A stretch of 64,000 nucleotides of DNA from CAVVAL01 sp963740215 (GCA_963740215.1 CAVUDJ010000005.1:372001-436000); one strand, 5' to 3'; numbered from the stretch's first letter, positions 1-9,935 are shown. Translations and numbers: made by a program. Notes: a model not told the origin generated them from the letters alone.

Positions 1-321
1 GCCGGGCCCGAACTGTGCGCCGCGATCGCGCGGGTCCACGCTGGTGACGCGTACTTCTCGCCGCGCCTCGCCGCGATGGTGCTCGACGCGTTCCGGCGTG
101 AGGCGCCCGCTTCGGTCGATCCGGAGCTCGACCAGCTCACCCGCCGAGAGCGCGAGGTGCTTGGCCTTATCGCGACCGGGTACACGTACAAGGAAGTCGG
201 CGCCCGCCTGCATATCTCGGCCCGCACGGTGGAAACCCACGTCTCCACGGTACTGCGCAAGCTCCAGCTCTCCACCCGGTACGAGCTGAGCCGCTGGGCG
301 GCCGCGCGCAACCTGATCTGA
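1..321 (+). CDS. LuxR-family response regulator, C-terminal part
   Basis: The frame is open from base 1, so the 5' end lies outside the window. The visible 106 residues end in a NarL/LuxR helix-turn-helix: LTRREREVLGLIATGYT followed by the recognition region SARTVETHVSTVLRKL. Such proteins are DNA-binding outputs of two-component systems. The receiver domain is not visible, so a non-receiver LuxR regulator cannot be strictly excluded. The regulator lies just upstream of an ABC transporter in the same direction and may control it, which is inference. Confidence 0.85.
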   Translation, partial: AGPELCAAIARVHAGDAYFSPRLAAMVLDAFRREAPASVDPELDQLTRREREVLGLIATGYTYKEVGARLHISARTVETHVSTVLRKLQLSTRYELSRWAAARNLI

Positions 322-407
322 CCCGTACCCCGCGCTCCGGGTCCCTCCGGGACTATCGCGGGTCGGTGCCGGATCTGCCCGCGCCGGCGGCCGCCGACCA
401 TCGAGGC

Positions 408-1172
408 ATGCCAGTCACCGAACACACCACGCCCGCCGCCACGCATGCCGAATACGCGGCCCGCGCGATCGAAATCACCAAGGTGTACGGCCGAGGCCTG
501 AACGCGGTCACCGCCCTGAACCGGGTCTCCATCGCCCTCCCGCCGGGCCGGTTCACCGCCGTGATGGGTCCGTCCGGTTCCGGCAAGTCCACGCTGCTGC
601 ACTGCCTCGCCGGGCTGGACACAGTGGACGACGGTTCGATCTGGCTCGGTGACACCGAACTGACCGGACTCGACGAGCGGGCCTTGACCCGCGTGCGCCG
701 CGACCGGGTCGGGTTCGTCTTCCAGTCGTACAACCTGCTGCCGATACTGACGGCCGGGGAGAACATCCGACTGCCGTTGACGATCGCCGGGCGCACGCCG
801 GACCAGGGCTGGCTGGACCGGGTGGTTGACGCATTCGAGCTGCGGGATCGGTTGGGCCACAAGCCGGCCGCGCTGTCCGGCGGGCAGCAGCAACGGGTCG
901 CCGTGGCGCGGGCGCTGGTGACCCGCCCGACGATCGTGTTCGCCGACGAACCGACCGGCAACCTCGACTCCCGCTCCGGCGCCGAACTGCTGGCTTTCTT
1001 GCGGCGGTCGGTGGACGAGTTCGGGCAGACGGTGGTGATGGTGACCCACGATCCGGTCGCGGCCGGCCACGCCGACGAGGCGCTGTTCCTGGCCGACGGC
1101 CGAATCGTCGACGCGATGGCCAGGCCCACCCCGGAGCGCGTACTGGACCGGATGAAAGCACTGGGAGGCTGA
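408..1172 (+). CDS. ABC transporter ATP-binding protein (MacB/LolD type)
   Basis: 254 residues with a complete nucleotide-binding domain: Walker A GPSGSGKS near residue 54, signature LSGGQQQR near 158, Walker B ending FADEPTGNLD, and the H-loop in VMVTHDP. The ATG at 408 is chosen, although a GTG at 366 would add 14 residues. Neither start has a well-spaced Shine-Dalgarno. The gene ends 3 bp before the permease that follows, so the two form one operon. MacB/LolD-type ATPases drive FtsX-like permeases that export lipoproteins, peptides or drugs; the substrate here is unknown. Confidence 0.9.
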   Translation: MPVTEHTTPAATHAEYAARAIEITKVYGRGLNAVTALNRVSIALPPGRFTAVMGPSGSGKSTLLHCLAGLDTVDDGSIWLGDTELTGLDERALTRVRRDRVGFVFQSYNLLPILTAGENIRLPLTIAGRTPDQGWLDRVVDAFELRDRLGHKPAALSGGQQQRVAVARALVTRPTIVFADEPTGNLDSRSGAELLAFLRRSVDEFGQTVVMVTHDPVAAGHADEALFLADGRIVDAMARPTPERVLDRMKALGG

Positions 1173-1175
1173 GCC

Positions 1176-3822
1176 ATGTGGCGTTACGCCCTGCGCAGCG
1201 TCTTGGCGCACAAGACCCGGCTGGTGTTGACGGCCATGGCCATCATGCTCGGCGTCGGCGTCGTGTCCGGCACGTTCGTCGTCACCGACACCGCGAAGGC
1301 GGCGGCGGACGCGGCGTTCACCGACGCCGGCCGGGGCGTGGACGTCGTCGTGGTTGGCGGCGACCCGCTGACGACGACGTACGACGAACTGGCGCACCGC
1401 ATCGAGACCGGCGTCCTGCCGCCGGTGCCTGGCACGCTGGTGGACCAGGTCGCCCGGATCGAGGGCGTGGCTTCCGCAACCGGTGCGGTGTTCGGCAACG
1501 CGCAACTCGTCGGCCGCGACGGCCGGCTGATCGGGGGCGGGCGGGCGCCGGTGGGGCGTTCACTCGACGCGTCGTTCGCCGAGAAGCTGTCGGACGGGCG
1601 CCTGCCGACCGGGCCCGGCGAGGTGGTCCTCGACCGCGCCACCGCGCGGGACCAGCGGTTCGGCGTGGGCGACCAGGTGCGCGCGGTTGCGTGGCGGACA
1701 GACCAGTCCACGTCCGTGGCGAAGGGCGGCGCCCACGAACGGGCGCAGGCTCCGCGGACCCTGACGGTGGTCGGCATCCTGGACTCGCCCGAGTACCCCG
1801 ACTGGGTCCTGGTCGGGCTGTACCCGGCCACAGCTGCCGACCTGCTGGCCGCCCCGGACGAGGTGAGCGCCGTCGAGGTGCGTGCCGCGCCCGGCGTGGC
1901 CCCTGGCCTGCTGCGCGATCGGGTGGCCGCCGCGGTCGGTACCGGGTCCTATGTGATCACGGGTTCCGAACTGGCCGCACGCCCGTTCGCTCCGGGCCCA
2001 GCCGGACGACGTGACGGGCCGGATCGCCGTCGTCGCGGCGGTGGTCGCGTTGTTCGTCGGGGCGTTCGTCATCCGCAACACCTTCACGATCATCCTGGCC
2101 GGGCGGGCGCGGGAGCTGGCCCTGCTGCGCTGCGTCGGCGCCAGCCGGGCGCAGGTCCGCCGTTCGGCGCTGCTGGAGGCGGCCGTCGTCGGGGCGCTGG
2201 CGTCACTGGGCGGCCTGGCCTTCGGAGTGGTGGTCGCGTGGGGGTTGGCGGTGCTGTTCCAGGGCTCCGGCGAACTGCGGGTCGATGTGACCGGCACCGT
2301 GCCGCGCATCCTGCCCCGCACGGTCGTCGTCGCGCTCGCGGTCGGCATCGTGACAGCCATGGTGTCGGCGTGGAGCCCGGCCCGGCACGCGTCGCGGGTG
2401 GCGCCCGTGGCGGCGTTGCGCGGCGAGGTGTTCACCCTCGCGCGGCGGGAGAGCCGGGTGCGTGCGGTGGTCGGGGCGGTCCTCGCGGTCGCGGGTGCCG
2501 CCGCGATGGCCGCTGGCGTGCTCGGCGACCGGGTCCAGACCGGATACCTGTGGGCCGGTGCGGCAGCCACCACGATCGGCCTACTCGTACTCGGCCCGGT
2601 CCTCGCCAAATCGTTGTCCCACCTCGTCGGGGCGCCGATCGCCCGCACCCGCGGCGCGGCCGGCGCACTGGCGCGCGGCAACGCGGTACGCAGCCCCCGT
2701 CGAACGTCGGCAACGGTGCTCCCCCTCGTCATCGGGCTCGCGCTGATCGCAATGATCACCACCATGGCGGCCGGGACCAAGGCCTGGGCGGTGCGCGATA
2801 TCGACCGCACGTTCCGCGCCGACCTCCGGCTGCAAGCCGTGACCAACCCGCAGAGCCCCGGATTCGCGCCGCTCGACGGCGGGGTCGCGGACCGGCTGGC
2901 GGGCGTGGACGAGTTCGCGGCCGTCGCCGCCTTCCAGAGCGGCGGCGTCACCGTGACCGGGTCAAACGGTCAGAGCGCGACGGCGGTCGATCCCACCCAC
3001 CTTTCGCGGGTCCTTACCCTGCCGGTGGTGGCCGGGGACTGGGCCGACGTTCGGGCCGGATCGATCGCGGTCAGCCGGGACGCCGCCCGCGCCACCGACC
3101 TCGCGATCGGCTCCCCGGTGACCGTGCGCGGACCGCGCGGCGAGCGCACGCTGACGGTCCGAGCGATCTACGAGCGTCCCGAGCCGGGGTACCTCGCGGC
3201 GACGCAGGTGTCGGTACCCGTCGGGAACTACGTGGTCGGGCCGGCCGACTACCGGCGACTCGCCGCTGAGGGCGACACCGACGTGTCCGCTATCTACCTC
3301 GCCACGCGGCCGGACGTCTCGTCACGCGCCGCGCGTGCCGCACTGGAGCGTGCACTCGCAGACCACCCGAGCTACCCCACCATCGAGATCATGAGCCTGG
3401 ACGAGATCCGGGAACTGGCCTCCGACCAGATCGACCCGGCCCTGCGGATCTACTACAGCCTGCTCGGGCTCATGGTCGTGATCGCCGTGTTCGGCGTCGT
3501 CAACACCCTGGTGCTGCACATCGTGGCGCGCACGCGCGAGATCGGACTGATCCGTGCGGTCGGCATGGAACGCCGCCAGGTCCGCTCCATGATCAGATGG
3601 GAGGCTGCGATCGTGTCGGTGATCGGCACGACGATCGGGCTGGGCGTCGGGGTGTTTCTCGGCTGGGCAGTGACCCGGGCGATGCGATTGCCGGTCGTGA
3701 TCCCGGGCGGACCGCTCGCCCTGTTCGCCGTGGCAGCGGTCGCGGTCGGGATAGCCGCCGCCGCGGTACCGGCGCGCCGGGCCGCTCGGATCGACGTCCT
3801 CCGCGCCATCGCGACCGAGTAG
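1176..3822 (+). pseudogene. FtsX-like ABC transporter permease, frameshifted
   Basis: Two frames together give one about 880-residue MacB-type permease. Frame 1 (from 1176) carries the N-terminal membrane segment and periplasmic MacB-PCD domain up to GSELAAR. Frame 2 carries the rest, with two FtsX blocks (AFVIRNTFTIILAGR and VFGVVNTLVLHIVART) and a C-terminal DVLRAIATE typical of the family. The break is at about 1981-1985: removing one C from the run restores A-R-R-S-L-R-A-Q-P-D-D-V-T into the second frame. The simplest reading is a one-base error or a very recent mutation. The gene pairs with the ATPase directly upstream. Confidence 0.85.
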
Positions 3823-4050
3823 GGCGTCCGTACGGGGTGGGCCGCGCCTCAAGACTTGACCGAAACCGTTCTCTGCTGCGGGAAGATCTGGGACGCCGGA
3901 AAGGTGCTCCCCCTGGGCGTCACTGGCGGTGACCATTGCACGTGACGACCAAGCAGCAGCGCGAGGCCGTCGCGCTGGTCGGTGACCCCCTGGAGCTGGA
4001 GGCCGGCTAGGCGCCCGCTGCTGCACTTTGCTGCTGCACCTAGCCCTTGA
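3823..4050. other. Junction region left of the first att copy, no intact gene
   Basis: No credible full gene is present. A 22-codon reading at 3942-4010 on the plus strand (VTTKQQREAVALVGDPLE) stops 88 bp before the att core. That is similar to the spacing between the integrase stop and the core in element 1. It could be the tail of a lost integrase-like gene, but it is too short to assign. A repeated CTGCTGCAC lies at about 4019-4040. Confidence 0.35.
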
Positions 4051-4153
4051 GGGCAGAGCAGAGGCCCCGCGCCATACGGCGGCGGGGCCTCTGACCTGTC
4101 TCAACCAGACGCGCGCTCGGCAGGACTCGAACCTGCAACCTCTTGATCCGTAG
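4051..4153. repeat. att copy 1 (outer left junction of element 1)
   Basis: Bases 4098-4153 are identical to the last 42 nt of tRNA-Arg(ACG) plus 14 nt beyond it (the 55713-55768 copy). Identity with att copy 2 extends further left over 4051-4097, giving 103 bp with one mismatch. That extension includes a hairpin at 4061-4091, GAGGCCCCGC pairing with GCGGGGCCTC, which would act as terminator for the tRNA or the integrase. The direct repeat shows site-specific integration at the tRNA 3' end. Confidence 0.9.
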
Positions 4154-4251
4154 GCACTCCTGTGGTAATTCGGGATGCCGCACGCTGCCAGTGTGGCTAA
4201 CAATCGTGTCCGTCGACGTCCAGTACGGTCCGCCGCGACGAACCGGGGGTT

Positions 4252-4271
4252 GTCACTCACTTGGTCACTCA
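4252..4271. promoter_or_regulatory. Paired 12-bp-phased repeats, candidate integrase arm sites (left)
   Basis: GTCACTCA occurs at 4252 and again at 4264, followed by CCGG. The same pair with the same 12-bp pitch and the same CCGG occurs at 28527/28539 at the other end of element 1. In the excised circle the two pairs would flank the att core, as arm-type sites for a tyrosine integrase or its Xis would. Confidence 0.55.
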
Positions 4272-4572
4272 CCGGATCGGCCGAGACTTCACACCTTTGG
4301 CTGCGACGCGTGGGAGTCCGGAGTCGGGCGTGCTCTGGCGCGCGGTTGCCGCCTCGATGGGCTGCGTCGGCGGATACCAGGGCATGGACCGTGGCTCGGT
4401 GCCCTGAAGCCACGGCCCGTGAGTCTGATGGTGCGGCGGCAGGATACCTCGGTGGCGCAGTCGCGACAGTAAGCCCTTTCCAGTTTGGGGTTATCCGGCG
4501 ACGGTGAGGGTTTGGACGGCGTTGAGTGCGCCGTGAGGCGCTGTGGATTCGAGTGGGGGTGGGAGAGTGAAC

Positions 4573-4607
4573 GGGGTGGCGTTGGGGTCTCACCCCGACG
4601 CCACCCC
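4573..4607 (-). terminator. Stem-loop terminator after the neocarzinostatin-like gene
   Basis: A 10-bp stem GGGGTGGCGT / ACGCCACCCC with a further internal GGGG/CCCC pairing. It lies about 90 bp 3' of the minus-strand gene at 4697-5335. There is no T tract, as is usual in actinomycetes. The 4154-4572 stretch otherwise holds only the repeat pair above and no supported gene. Confidence 0.6.
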
Positions 4608-4696
4608 GCCTAGTACGAGTTATCGACCAAACACTTGCCAATCCTCAAACCGAACCGAAGATTGAGCGGTATGGCAACGAAGGTTTCGCGCCGTGG

Positions 4697-5335
4697 TCAG
4701 TTGAAGCTCAGGGCGACTGTATTCGATTCCACGATCGATCCTTTGGCGTTAAGAACCACGCTTATGGTGCACGTTTCATTGGAGCAGTCCGCAGATTCGC
4801 CAAAGTGTTCATTCAGCTTGGGAAACGTCTTACGTACCGTCAAGGACGCGGAGATGTTGCCCGCGTCATCCGCCCGGACAGCTCGGACTGGGACGCCAAG
4901 TTCCTCCGGGTCACTGTCCACAGGCGTTGCCTGCTGAGCCCATTCTCCGACCTGATATTCGCCTCCCGGCGAAAAGCCGCTGCCGGTGACCAGGACCGAC
5001 TGTCCATCAGCAAGGTCGTCCGTAGCATCAACGCTGATCGTCGGCGACTCGTCCGCGAATGCTGAACTGGGCTCGGCGTAAGGATCGGTGTAGTAGTACT
5101 TTCCGTCTGATTCGAAGCAGTCGGAAATGTCGGTGATATCTCCGACCGGGAGGTGGGCGGAGCGGTAGTCAGTGCATTCCTGCTCGGTATCAAACGGTCC
5201 GAGAGCGGTCGGCGTCGACTCGTCCGCGTGACTGTTAGCAATACCAAATCCGATACCGGTGATACCGAGAGCCGCTGTTAGTCCGGCGACAAGGAGGAGC
5301 CGACGCGGCGGACGGGCGGTACGGGATGGAGACAT
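4697..5335 (-). CDS. Secreted protein with C-terminal neocarzinostatin-like domain
   Basis: 212 residues from the ATG at 5335, which has AAAGGA upstream. Residues 1-38 are a signal peptide (twin Arg, LLLVAGLTAALGITGIGFG, cleavage near SHA-DES). Residues 45-85 form a small Cys-containing region beginning GPFDTEQEC. Residues 98-212 read as a neocarzinostatin-family beta-sandwich: LADGQSVLVTGSGFSPGG, then YQVG, then LTVRKTF, then the CSNETC disulfide pair at 184/189, ending VALSF. The first canonical disulfide is absent because Trp replaces the usual Cys after VG. Family members bind enediyne chromophores, but no enediyne genes are nearby, so the ligand and role are unknown. Confidence 0.8.
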   Translation of the reverse strand: MSPSRTARPPRRLLLVAGLTAALGITGIGFGIANSHADESTPTALGPFDTEQECTDYRSAHLPVGDITDISDCFESDGKYYYTDPYAEPSSAFADESPTISVDATDDLADGQSVLVTGSGFSPGGEYQVGEWAQQATPVDSDPEELGVPVRAVRADDAGNISASLTVRKTFPKLNEHFGESADCSNETCTISVVLNAKGSIVESNTVALSFN

Positions 5336-5637
5336 GTACTGATCCTTTCGTAGGGACTGACGCGATTTCACAGTCGGCCACAGTGCCGTCCACGTTAGGA
5401 ATTCCGGGGAACAGCAGCGCCAGCCGCGCGTCCAGTTGCACAAACGCACAGGAGAAACGTTTGGTTCAATGCCAGTGAACCCTTTTCAACCTGACGTTCT
5501 TGCTGTTCAGGAGGCTTCTGGGCTGCGCGATTGCGAGCCATCGTCGGCCGAGAGCAGCATGTCACGGCCTTCAACTGAGACGAGCTCAGCTCTTCCGTAG
5601 GTCATCCCGGCCCGATCGAGGGCAGGTTGAAAAAGGT

Positions 5638-6393
5638 TCACTGTGTCGCGGCCGTCATAATCTCAGCCTTGTGCTTTGCCACCTGCTCGTGCGCTCCAGT
5701 CGGTGGGACCGCCGCCTCGCCGCCCTCCACTACACCAACCAGCTGCGGAGAACCGTCAGCACCTGTCACGAGCAGCGGGCCGCCCGAGTCACCCGCCTCG
5801 ACGTGGGCGCCTTCCGCATAGGAAACACAAAGTGCGCCGCCCCAACCCTGGGGACAATCAGAGACGGTCCCCTTCAGCTCCTGCAAGAGCGTATCGCCAG
5901 TGTCCCACCCGAGGTTGAACACGGCCGCGCCTAGTGCGGGATCGGTGTCCGCGATCGCGACGGGCTGGTTCTGCACGGGCGTCGCAAGCCTGACCACGGC
6001 AAGATCGGCGCCACCGAGGTAGCCCGGAGGGGGCGGTCCGATCTGCGTAGGAGCGCCGCGAAGGCTTACCCTGGTCCCATCAACGGTCAGGTTTTGCGAT
6101 CCGATGGCGGCGGTACCGCTCGAAAGATCCGTTTGATCGGATACGCAGTGCCAAGCGGTGACCAGGGCGTCCGGGGCGATCAGCGCGGCGGCGCAATGCC
6201 CTGCAGGGGTCTGTATTTGAGCGATGAATGCTGAGTCAGCACCCGGCGGCTGCCCGCCCACCAAGTTGGCGTGCGAACTCGGCTTCTCATCGGCCTGAGC
6301 GTTCGGAAGGCCGATCGCGATCAATCCACCAGTAACCGACGCCACGGTCAAGCCGACTACCAAGAGCATCCGTCGAGGTCGAGCAAGCTCCAT
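5638..6393 (-). CDS. Secreted trypsin-like serine protease (S1 family)
   Basis: 251 residues. The ATG at 6393 has AGAGGGA about 8 nt upstream and is preferred to a TTG at 6411. Residues 1-35 are a signal peptide like that of the neighbouring secreted gene at 4697. The S1 catalytic triad is visible: His82 in VTAWHC, Asp130 in GGADLAVVRL, Ser203 in AGDSGGPL. Cysteine pairs flank His and Ser. It is a probable extracellular endopeptidase of the chymotrypsin fold. The 300-bp gap between it and the 4697 gene holds no supported gene. Confidence 0.88.
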   Translation of the reverse strand: MELARPRRMLLVVGLTVASVTGGLIAIGLPNAQADEKPSSHANLVGGQPPGADSAFIAQIQTPAGHCAAALIAPDALVTAWHCVSDQTDLSSGTAAIGSQNLTVDGTRVSLRGAPTQIGPPPPGYLGGADLAVVRLATPVQNQPVAIADTDPALGAAVFNLGWDTGDTLLQELKGTVSDCPQGWGGALCVSYAEGAHVEAGDSGGPLLVTGADGSPQLVGVVEGGEAAVPPTGAHEQVAKHKAEIMTAATQ

Positions 6394-6754
6394 GCGTATT
6401 GTCCCTCTCAATATCCAGAACGAATTCCCCCTCTCCCCCTGGAAGAGAGGTTCCCCCCTTTAACGCGGCGGGACGGAACCCGGTTCACTCGACATGTAAG
6501 CCCGCTCTTAGCGCAGACTGCCCAGGGCTGATTGCGCTTCATTGGTCGGCGCGAAACAGCTAGAACGAGTCACCCACAGATCGTTTCATAAGGGTGTAGT
6601 CGCGCCCCATAGCCCCGCCGCACGGAGGTGCGATATGCGCGTCACCGAAAGGGGGAGCCGGACCAGGTTCAGCTCCCCCTTTTCTTTTCCTTGTAGATTT
6701 TTTGCGTTCCGATCGGCGGACCAATCAAGGAAATCTATGCGGATTCCCAGTCGA

Positions 6755-7213
6755 TCAGGCGTTGATGTCCCACTTCTGACTGTCGCTGCCGTTGCACTGG
6801 GTGAACGCGAGTGCGCTATCCAGGCAGTTGCCAACTACAGCGTTCCGGAGTTCCGAGTTGGAGAATGTCCACTTCTGCCCAAGAGTGCCGTTCGCTGCTT
6901 CGAGGCCAACTCCCACGTCATTGTTGAAAAGCACCCGATCGGGCAGTGCTGTGTTCGTGAACGTCAGGCTGCCGTCTGCGTCGGCGGCCGCAGAGGACCA
7001 CTTCTGGGCGTCCGCACCGGTGCAGTCACTGAGAAATACAGCGCCGCTGCTGTCACCCTCTAAGCACTGACCCGTTGCCAGGTTCTTGATGCTTGCGCCA
7101 GCGGACTGAGCATGTGCCGAAACCATGGAATTCATAATCATTCCACCGGCGATAGCCATGGTGGTAGCCGCCAGGACCGCACCCAAGCGAACCTTACTCT
7201 TATTGTTTAGCAA
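6755..7213 (-). CDS. Secreted ricin-B-type lectin (CBM13-like)
   Basis: 152 residues from a TTG at 7213, chosen because GAGGGAG sits 5-6 nt upstream. A signal peptide ending SAHA-QSA is followed by one beta-trefoil unit with three QxW signatures: DAQKW, LGQKW and DSQKW. Paired cysteines occur in GQCLEG/LSDC and GNCLDS/FTQC. Ricin-B domains bind galactose- or xylose-type glycans. It is a stand-alone lectin with no catalytic domain. Its leader resembles that of the 7777 gene. The 6412-6754 region upstream of the protease gene holds no supported gene. Confidence 0.85.
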   Translation of the reverse strand: MLNNKSKVRLGAVLAATTMAIAGGMIMNSMVSAHAQSAGASIKNLATGQCLEGDSSGAVFLSDCTGADAQKWSSAAADADGSLTFTNTALPDRVLFNNDVGVGLEAANGTLGQKWTFSNSELRNAVVGNCLDSALAFTQCNGSDSQKWDINA

Positions 7214-7776
7214 AACGCTCCCTCTCGTGTCATGTCAACTTAGACGGCGCATCCCATGTCACGTGACCATGCCGCCTCTGCTCTCAACGCGCATTGGGGA
7301 CAGGAGGTTCAAACCCGGCTCTTCAAACTTCGCCGGGCTCTTCACGAGCGGCGGTTACCGGCTAGTCTCGGATAGACGGAAAGTGCCTCTGTGCTGGGAG
7401 GATAGGGCTGCCTGAAGGCTGCTTCGTAACCGCTGGGTCAGCAGCCCAAGCCTGGGGCCCGTCGACGGACCCCGGTCCGGCCGTCAGGGCCTACCGCTAA
7501 CGCCTGCGCCGTTCGGGCGACCCCGCTACCTCGCCGGACTCGACTCCGCCGACACCCAGCACGTTCTCGACCAGATGGTTATGGAAGGACCCGCCAACCA
7601 CCTGACCTAGCGACTACAGCCGCATTTGTCAGTGTTGAGTCTGCGGCGGTAGTGGGTGCGGCGGGCGCGGGCTTGGTGGCGTCTGCGCCAGTGAACCCTT
7701 TCGGTCTTCGATGCGTTGTTCGGGTGCCGGTCTGATTTATCCACGCCTATGTTTCACGTCCAAAGGAGGTAGGGTC
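7214..7776. other. 560-bp gene-free stretch with gene and IS relics
   Basis: No intact gene. A plus-strand tail at about 7527-7610 reads GLDSADTQHVLDQMVMEG and stops at a CTAG, looking like the end of a decayed gene. Bases 7615-7679 match the terminal inverted repeat of the IS at 12785 imperfectly (shared blocks include GAGTCTGCG and GGTAGTGG) and follow CTAG directly. This is best read as a relic of an IS701-type end. Confidence 0.45.
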
Positions 7777-8040
7777 TTGGCACGGTTCAATGGCAAGAAG
7801 CGCTTGGCGGTCCTGGCAGCGACTACTTTCGCTGTCGCAGGTGGCCTGATGACGGTCACTATGTCCGCGCACGCCGCAGAGCCGGTGTGGGAGGGGCCGT
7901 ACGATCAGCAGACCTGTAGCGATAACTCGTTCCCGCACGCCCAGGATGCAACGCTTGATCAGATGTGCACCGAGTTCACCGCGGAGGACAGTCCGACCGG
8001 CGGCGGTGAGGGCTTCTACTTCCGATACATTCGCAACTAA
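7777..8040 (+). CDS. Small secreted Cys-containing protein
   Basis: 87 residues. The TTG at 7777 is chosen because a strong AAAGGAGGT lies 6-7 nt upstream; the longer GTG-like readings lack one. The leader KKRLAVLAATTFAVAGGLM ends SAHA-AEP and closely resembles that of the lectin gene. The mature part starts EGPYDQQTC, has a second Cys and ends FYFRYIRN. A comparable block (GPFDTEQEC, later C, then YYY) forms the N-terminal half of the 4697 protein, so this may be the same small domain standing alone. Function unknown. Confidence 0.75.
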   Translation: MARFNGKKRLAVLAATTFAVAGGLMTVTMSAHAAEPVWEGPYDQQTCSDNSFPHAQDATLDQMCTEFTAEDSPTGGGEGFYFRYIRN

Positions 8041-8444
8041 CCCGTAACGACGGGACCGGAGTGGGCGTCTTTGCCAGCATCAGAGGGCGCCCATTCTCGA
8101 CGCCGGGCGGTGACCGCGCAGCCCCGGTTACCCGGGTTGCAGTTCTGGTTGCCGTCCGGCGGGGTCTAGGCGTGTCCGCCGGTCACGTTGACCCAGGCCG
8201 ATCAGTGTTCACTTTTACCTGATCGCGCTGGTGATCTAAATCGGCGCCGGATGGACTCGCCTCGACGTCCTCACCGGATCTCGCATCGCCATCGTCCCCC
8301 GACGACAACCCCCCAACCAGCGACTTTCAGGCCCTCAGCGCATGACCAAACGAAAGATCACGCGTCAAACCCGGGAAACACTACGTCCAGGGACTCAATC
8401 TCTCGGTTCCACAACGAGCGTCACTCCCTGCGACGTTACTGGGT
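8041..8444. other. Gene-free 400-bp stretch
   Basis: A GC stem-loop at about 8063-8092 (GGGCGTC / GGGCGCCC) may terminate the 7777 gene. The remainder has no ORF with a start, RBS or recognisable domain. No gene is visible. Confidence 0.4.
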
Positions 8445-9935
8445 GTGACATCCATCGCAGTCGATGCTTACCTCGCCAGCACGCCAGACGCAGCTTTTTC
8501 GTACCGGCTAAGTCTTTCTGCCGCATTTGTGCGGCGGCGTGCCGGCATCATTGCAGTGTTTGTTGCTGGCTTGGCGTTACGGATCGTGACGGTGTTCACG
8601 TACTGGCCGGCGTTCTGGCTCCCGGACAGCAGCGGCTACTTCTACGCGGCCAAGCTCAACCGCCCGGGCAACCTCCGCCCGTACGGGTACTCGCTCTTCG
8701 TCGACCTGTTCGAGTGGACGGGGCGGGTCGTCGGTCGTCGTGAGCGTCCAGCACCTTCTTGGGCTGGCCACGGCGTTTGGCGTCTACGCGCTGGTGGTCC
8801 GCCGGGGCGGCGCGCGGTGGCTCGCGGCTGTGGCGGCGGCGCCCGTGGCGCTCGACAGTTTCCAGATCGTGGTGGAGCACTACCTGCTCGCCGACGCGCT
8901 GTTCGGGGCGCTGCTGGTGGGCGGGTTCGCGGCGCTGCTGTGGCGTGACCGTCTGACCTGGCCGTTCGCGGCGCTCGGCGGCCTGTGCTTCGTGGCCGCC
9001 GCGCTCACCAGAACGGTCGGCGTGCCGATCCTGGCGCTGTGCGTGCTGTACCTGCTGCTGCGGTGGGCCGGGTGGAAGCAGGTGCTGATCGCGGTCGCGG
9101 TGCTCGCCGTGCCGATGGCCGTCTACCTGCAGGTCTACCACGACGACTACGGCAAGTACGCGTTCGGCCAGTTCCAGGGCCGGTTTCTGTACGCGCGTGT
9201 GATGGCGATCGCCGACTGCGACAAGCTGGACAACCTCACGGCCGCCGAGCGTCGGCTCTGCGACCCGCGACCGCCGGAGAGGCGGCCGAACGGCAACTTC
9301 TATATCTGGAGCCAGGAGAGCCCGGCGTCGAAGTACGCGCCCGGCCCCCCGAACGACCCGCTCCTGCAGTCGTTCGCCAACAAGGTGATCGCGGGCCAGC
9401 CCGTCGACTACGCGGCGCTGGTCCTGCGTGAGACGTCCGCCTACTTCACCCCCGGCCTCGCCACACCGCGCGGCACCACTGCCACACGCTCTGGGTCTTC
9501 CCGTACGACCAGTTCAAGCCTGGCTGCGAGCCGCAGCCGGTCGCCAACGGCACGTACGACGTCCGCGGCGGCCAGCGACCCGAGGTATGGGGCGGCGCCG
9601 CGCGAGGGCTGAAGGCGTACCAACTGCACGGCGGGTACACGCCCGGCCCGGCGCTCGCCCTGTTCCTACTCCTCGCTGTGGTCGCAGTCGTGTTCCGTCC
9701 GCGACGCGGCTTCTGGCGCGAGCGCCTCGACATCACCCTGCTCGGCGGCACCGGGCTCGCGCTGCTCGTCGTGGCGGTCGCCACTTCTCAGTTCGACTAT
9801 CGCTATGGCCTTCCCGCCATCCCCCTGATCAGCGCCGCTGGCGCCCTGGCGGTGACCCAGCTCCGCCGTGCGTACGCACCCCTACCCGATACCCCCGACG
9901 ACAGCGCCACCGCGGAGAAGAAAAACAGTGACTGA
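8445..9935 (+). pseudogene. Polytopic membrane glycosyltransferase (GT39/ArnT-like), frameshifted
   Basis: Three frames join into one about 497-residue membrane protein. Part 1 (8445-about 8720) has a first membrane helix and WLPDSSGYFYAA, the acidic-loop signature of lipid-phosphosugar glycosyltransferases. Part 2 (8740 frame) continues QHLLGLATAFGVYALV and several helices. Part 3, from about 9470, reads FPYDQFKPGC and on to two final helices. Indels are an extra G in the run at 8720-8723 and one near 9460-9475. It is predicted to transfer sugar from a polyprenyl carrier to a cell-surface acceptor. It overlaps the following GT2 gene, consistent with one operon. Whether it is decayed or only mis-sequenced is unresolved. 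Confidence 0.75.

Noticed and set aside
4098..4153. A second tRNA-Arg gene at the outer att copies
   Set aside because: Only the 3' 42 nt are present; no D-arm or 5' acceptor strand follows at 4154 or 28652.
3322..4641. 439-aa minus-strand frame crossing att copy 1
   Set aside because: It runs through the permease 3' end, the tRNA fragment and a hairpin; the tRNA-derived residues GSRGCRFESCRARVW recur at every att copy.
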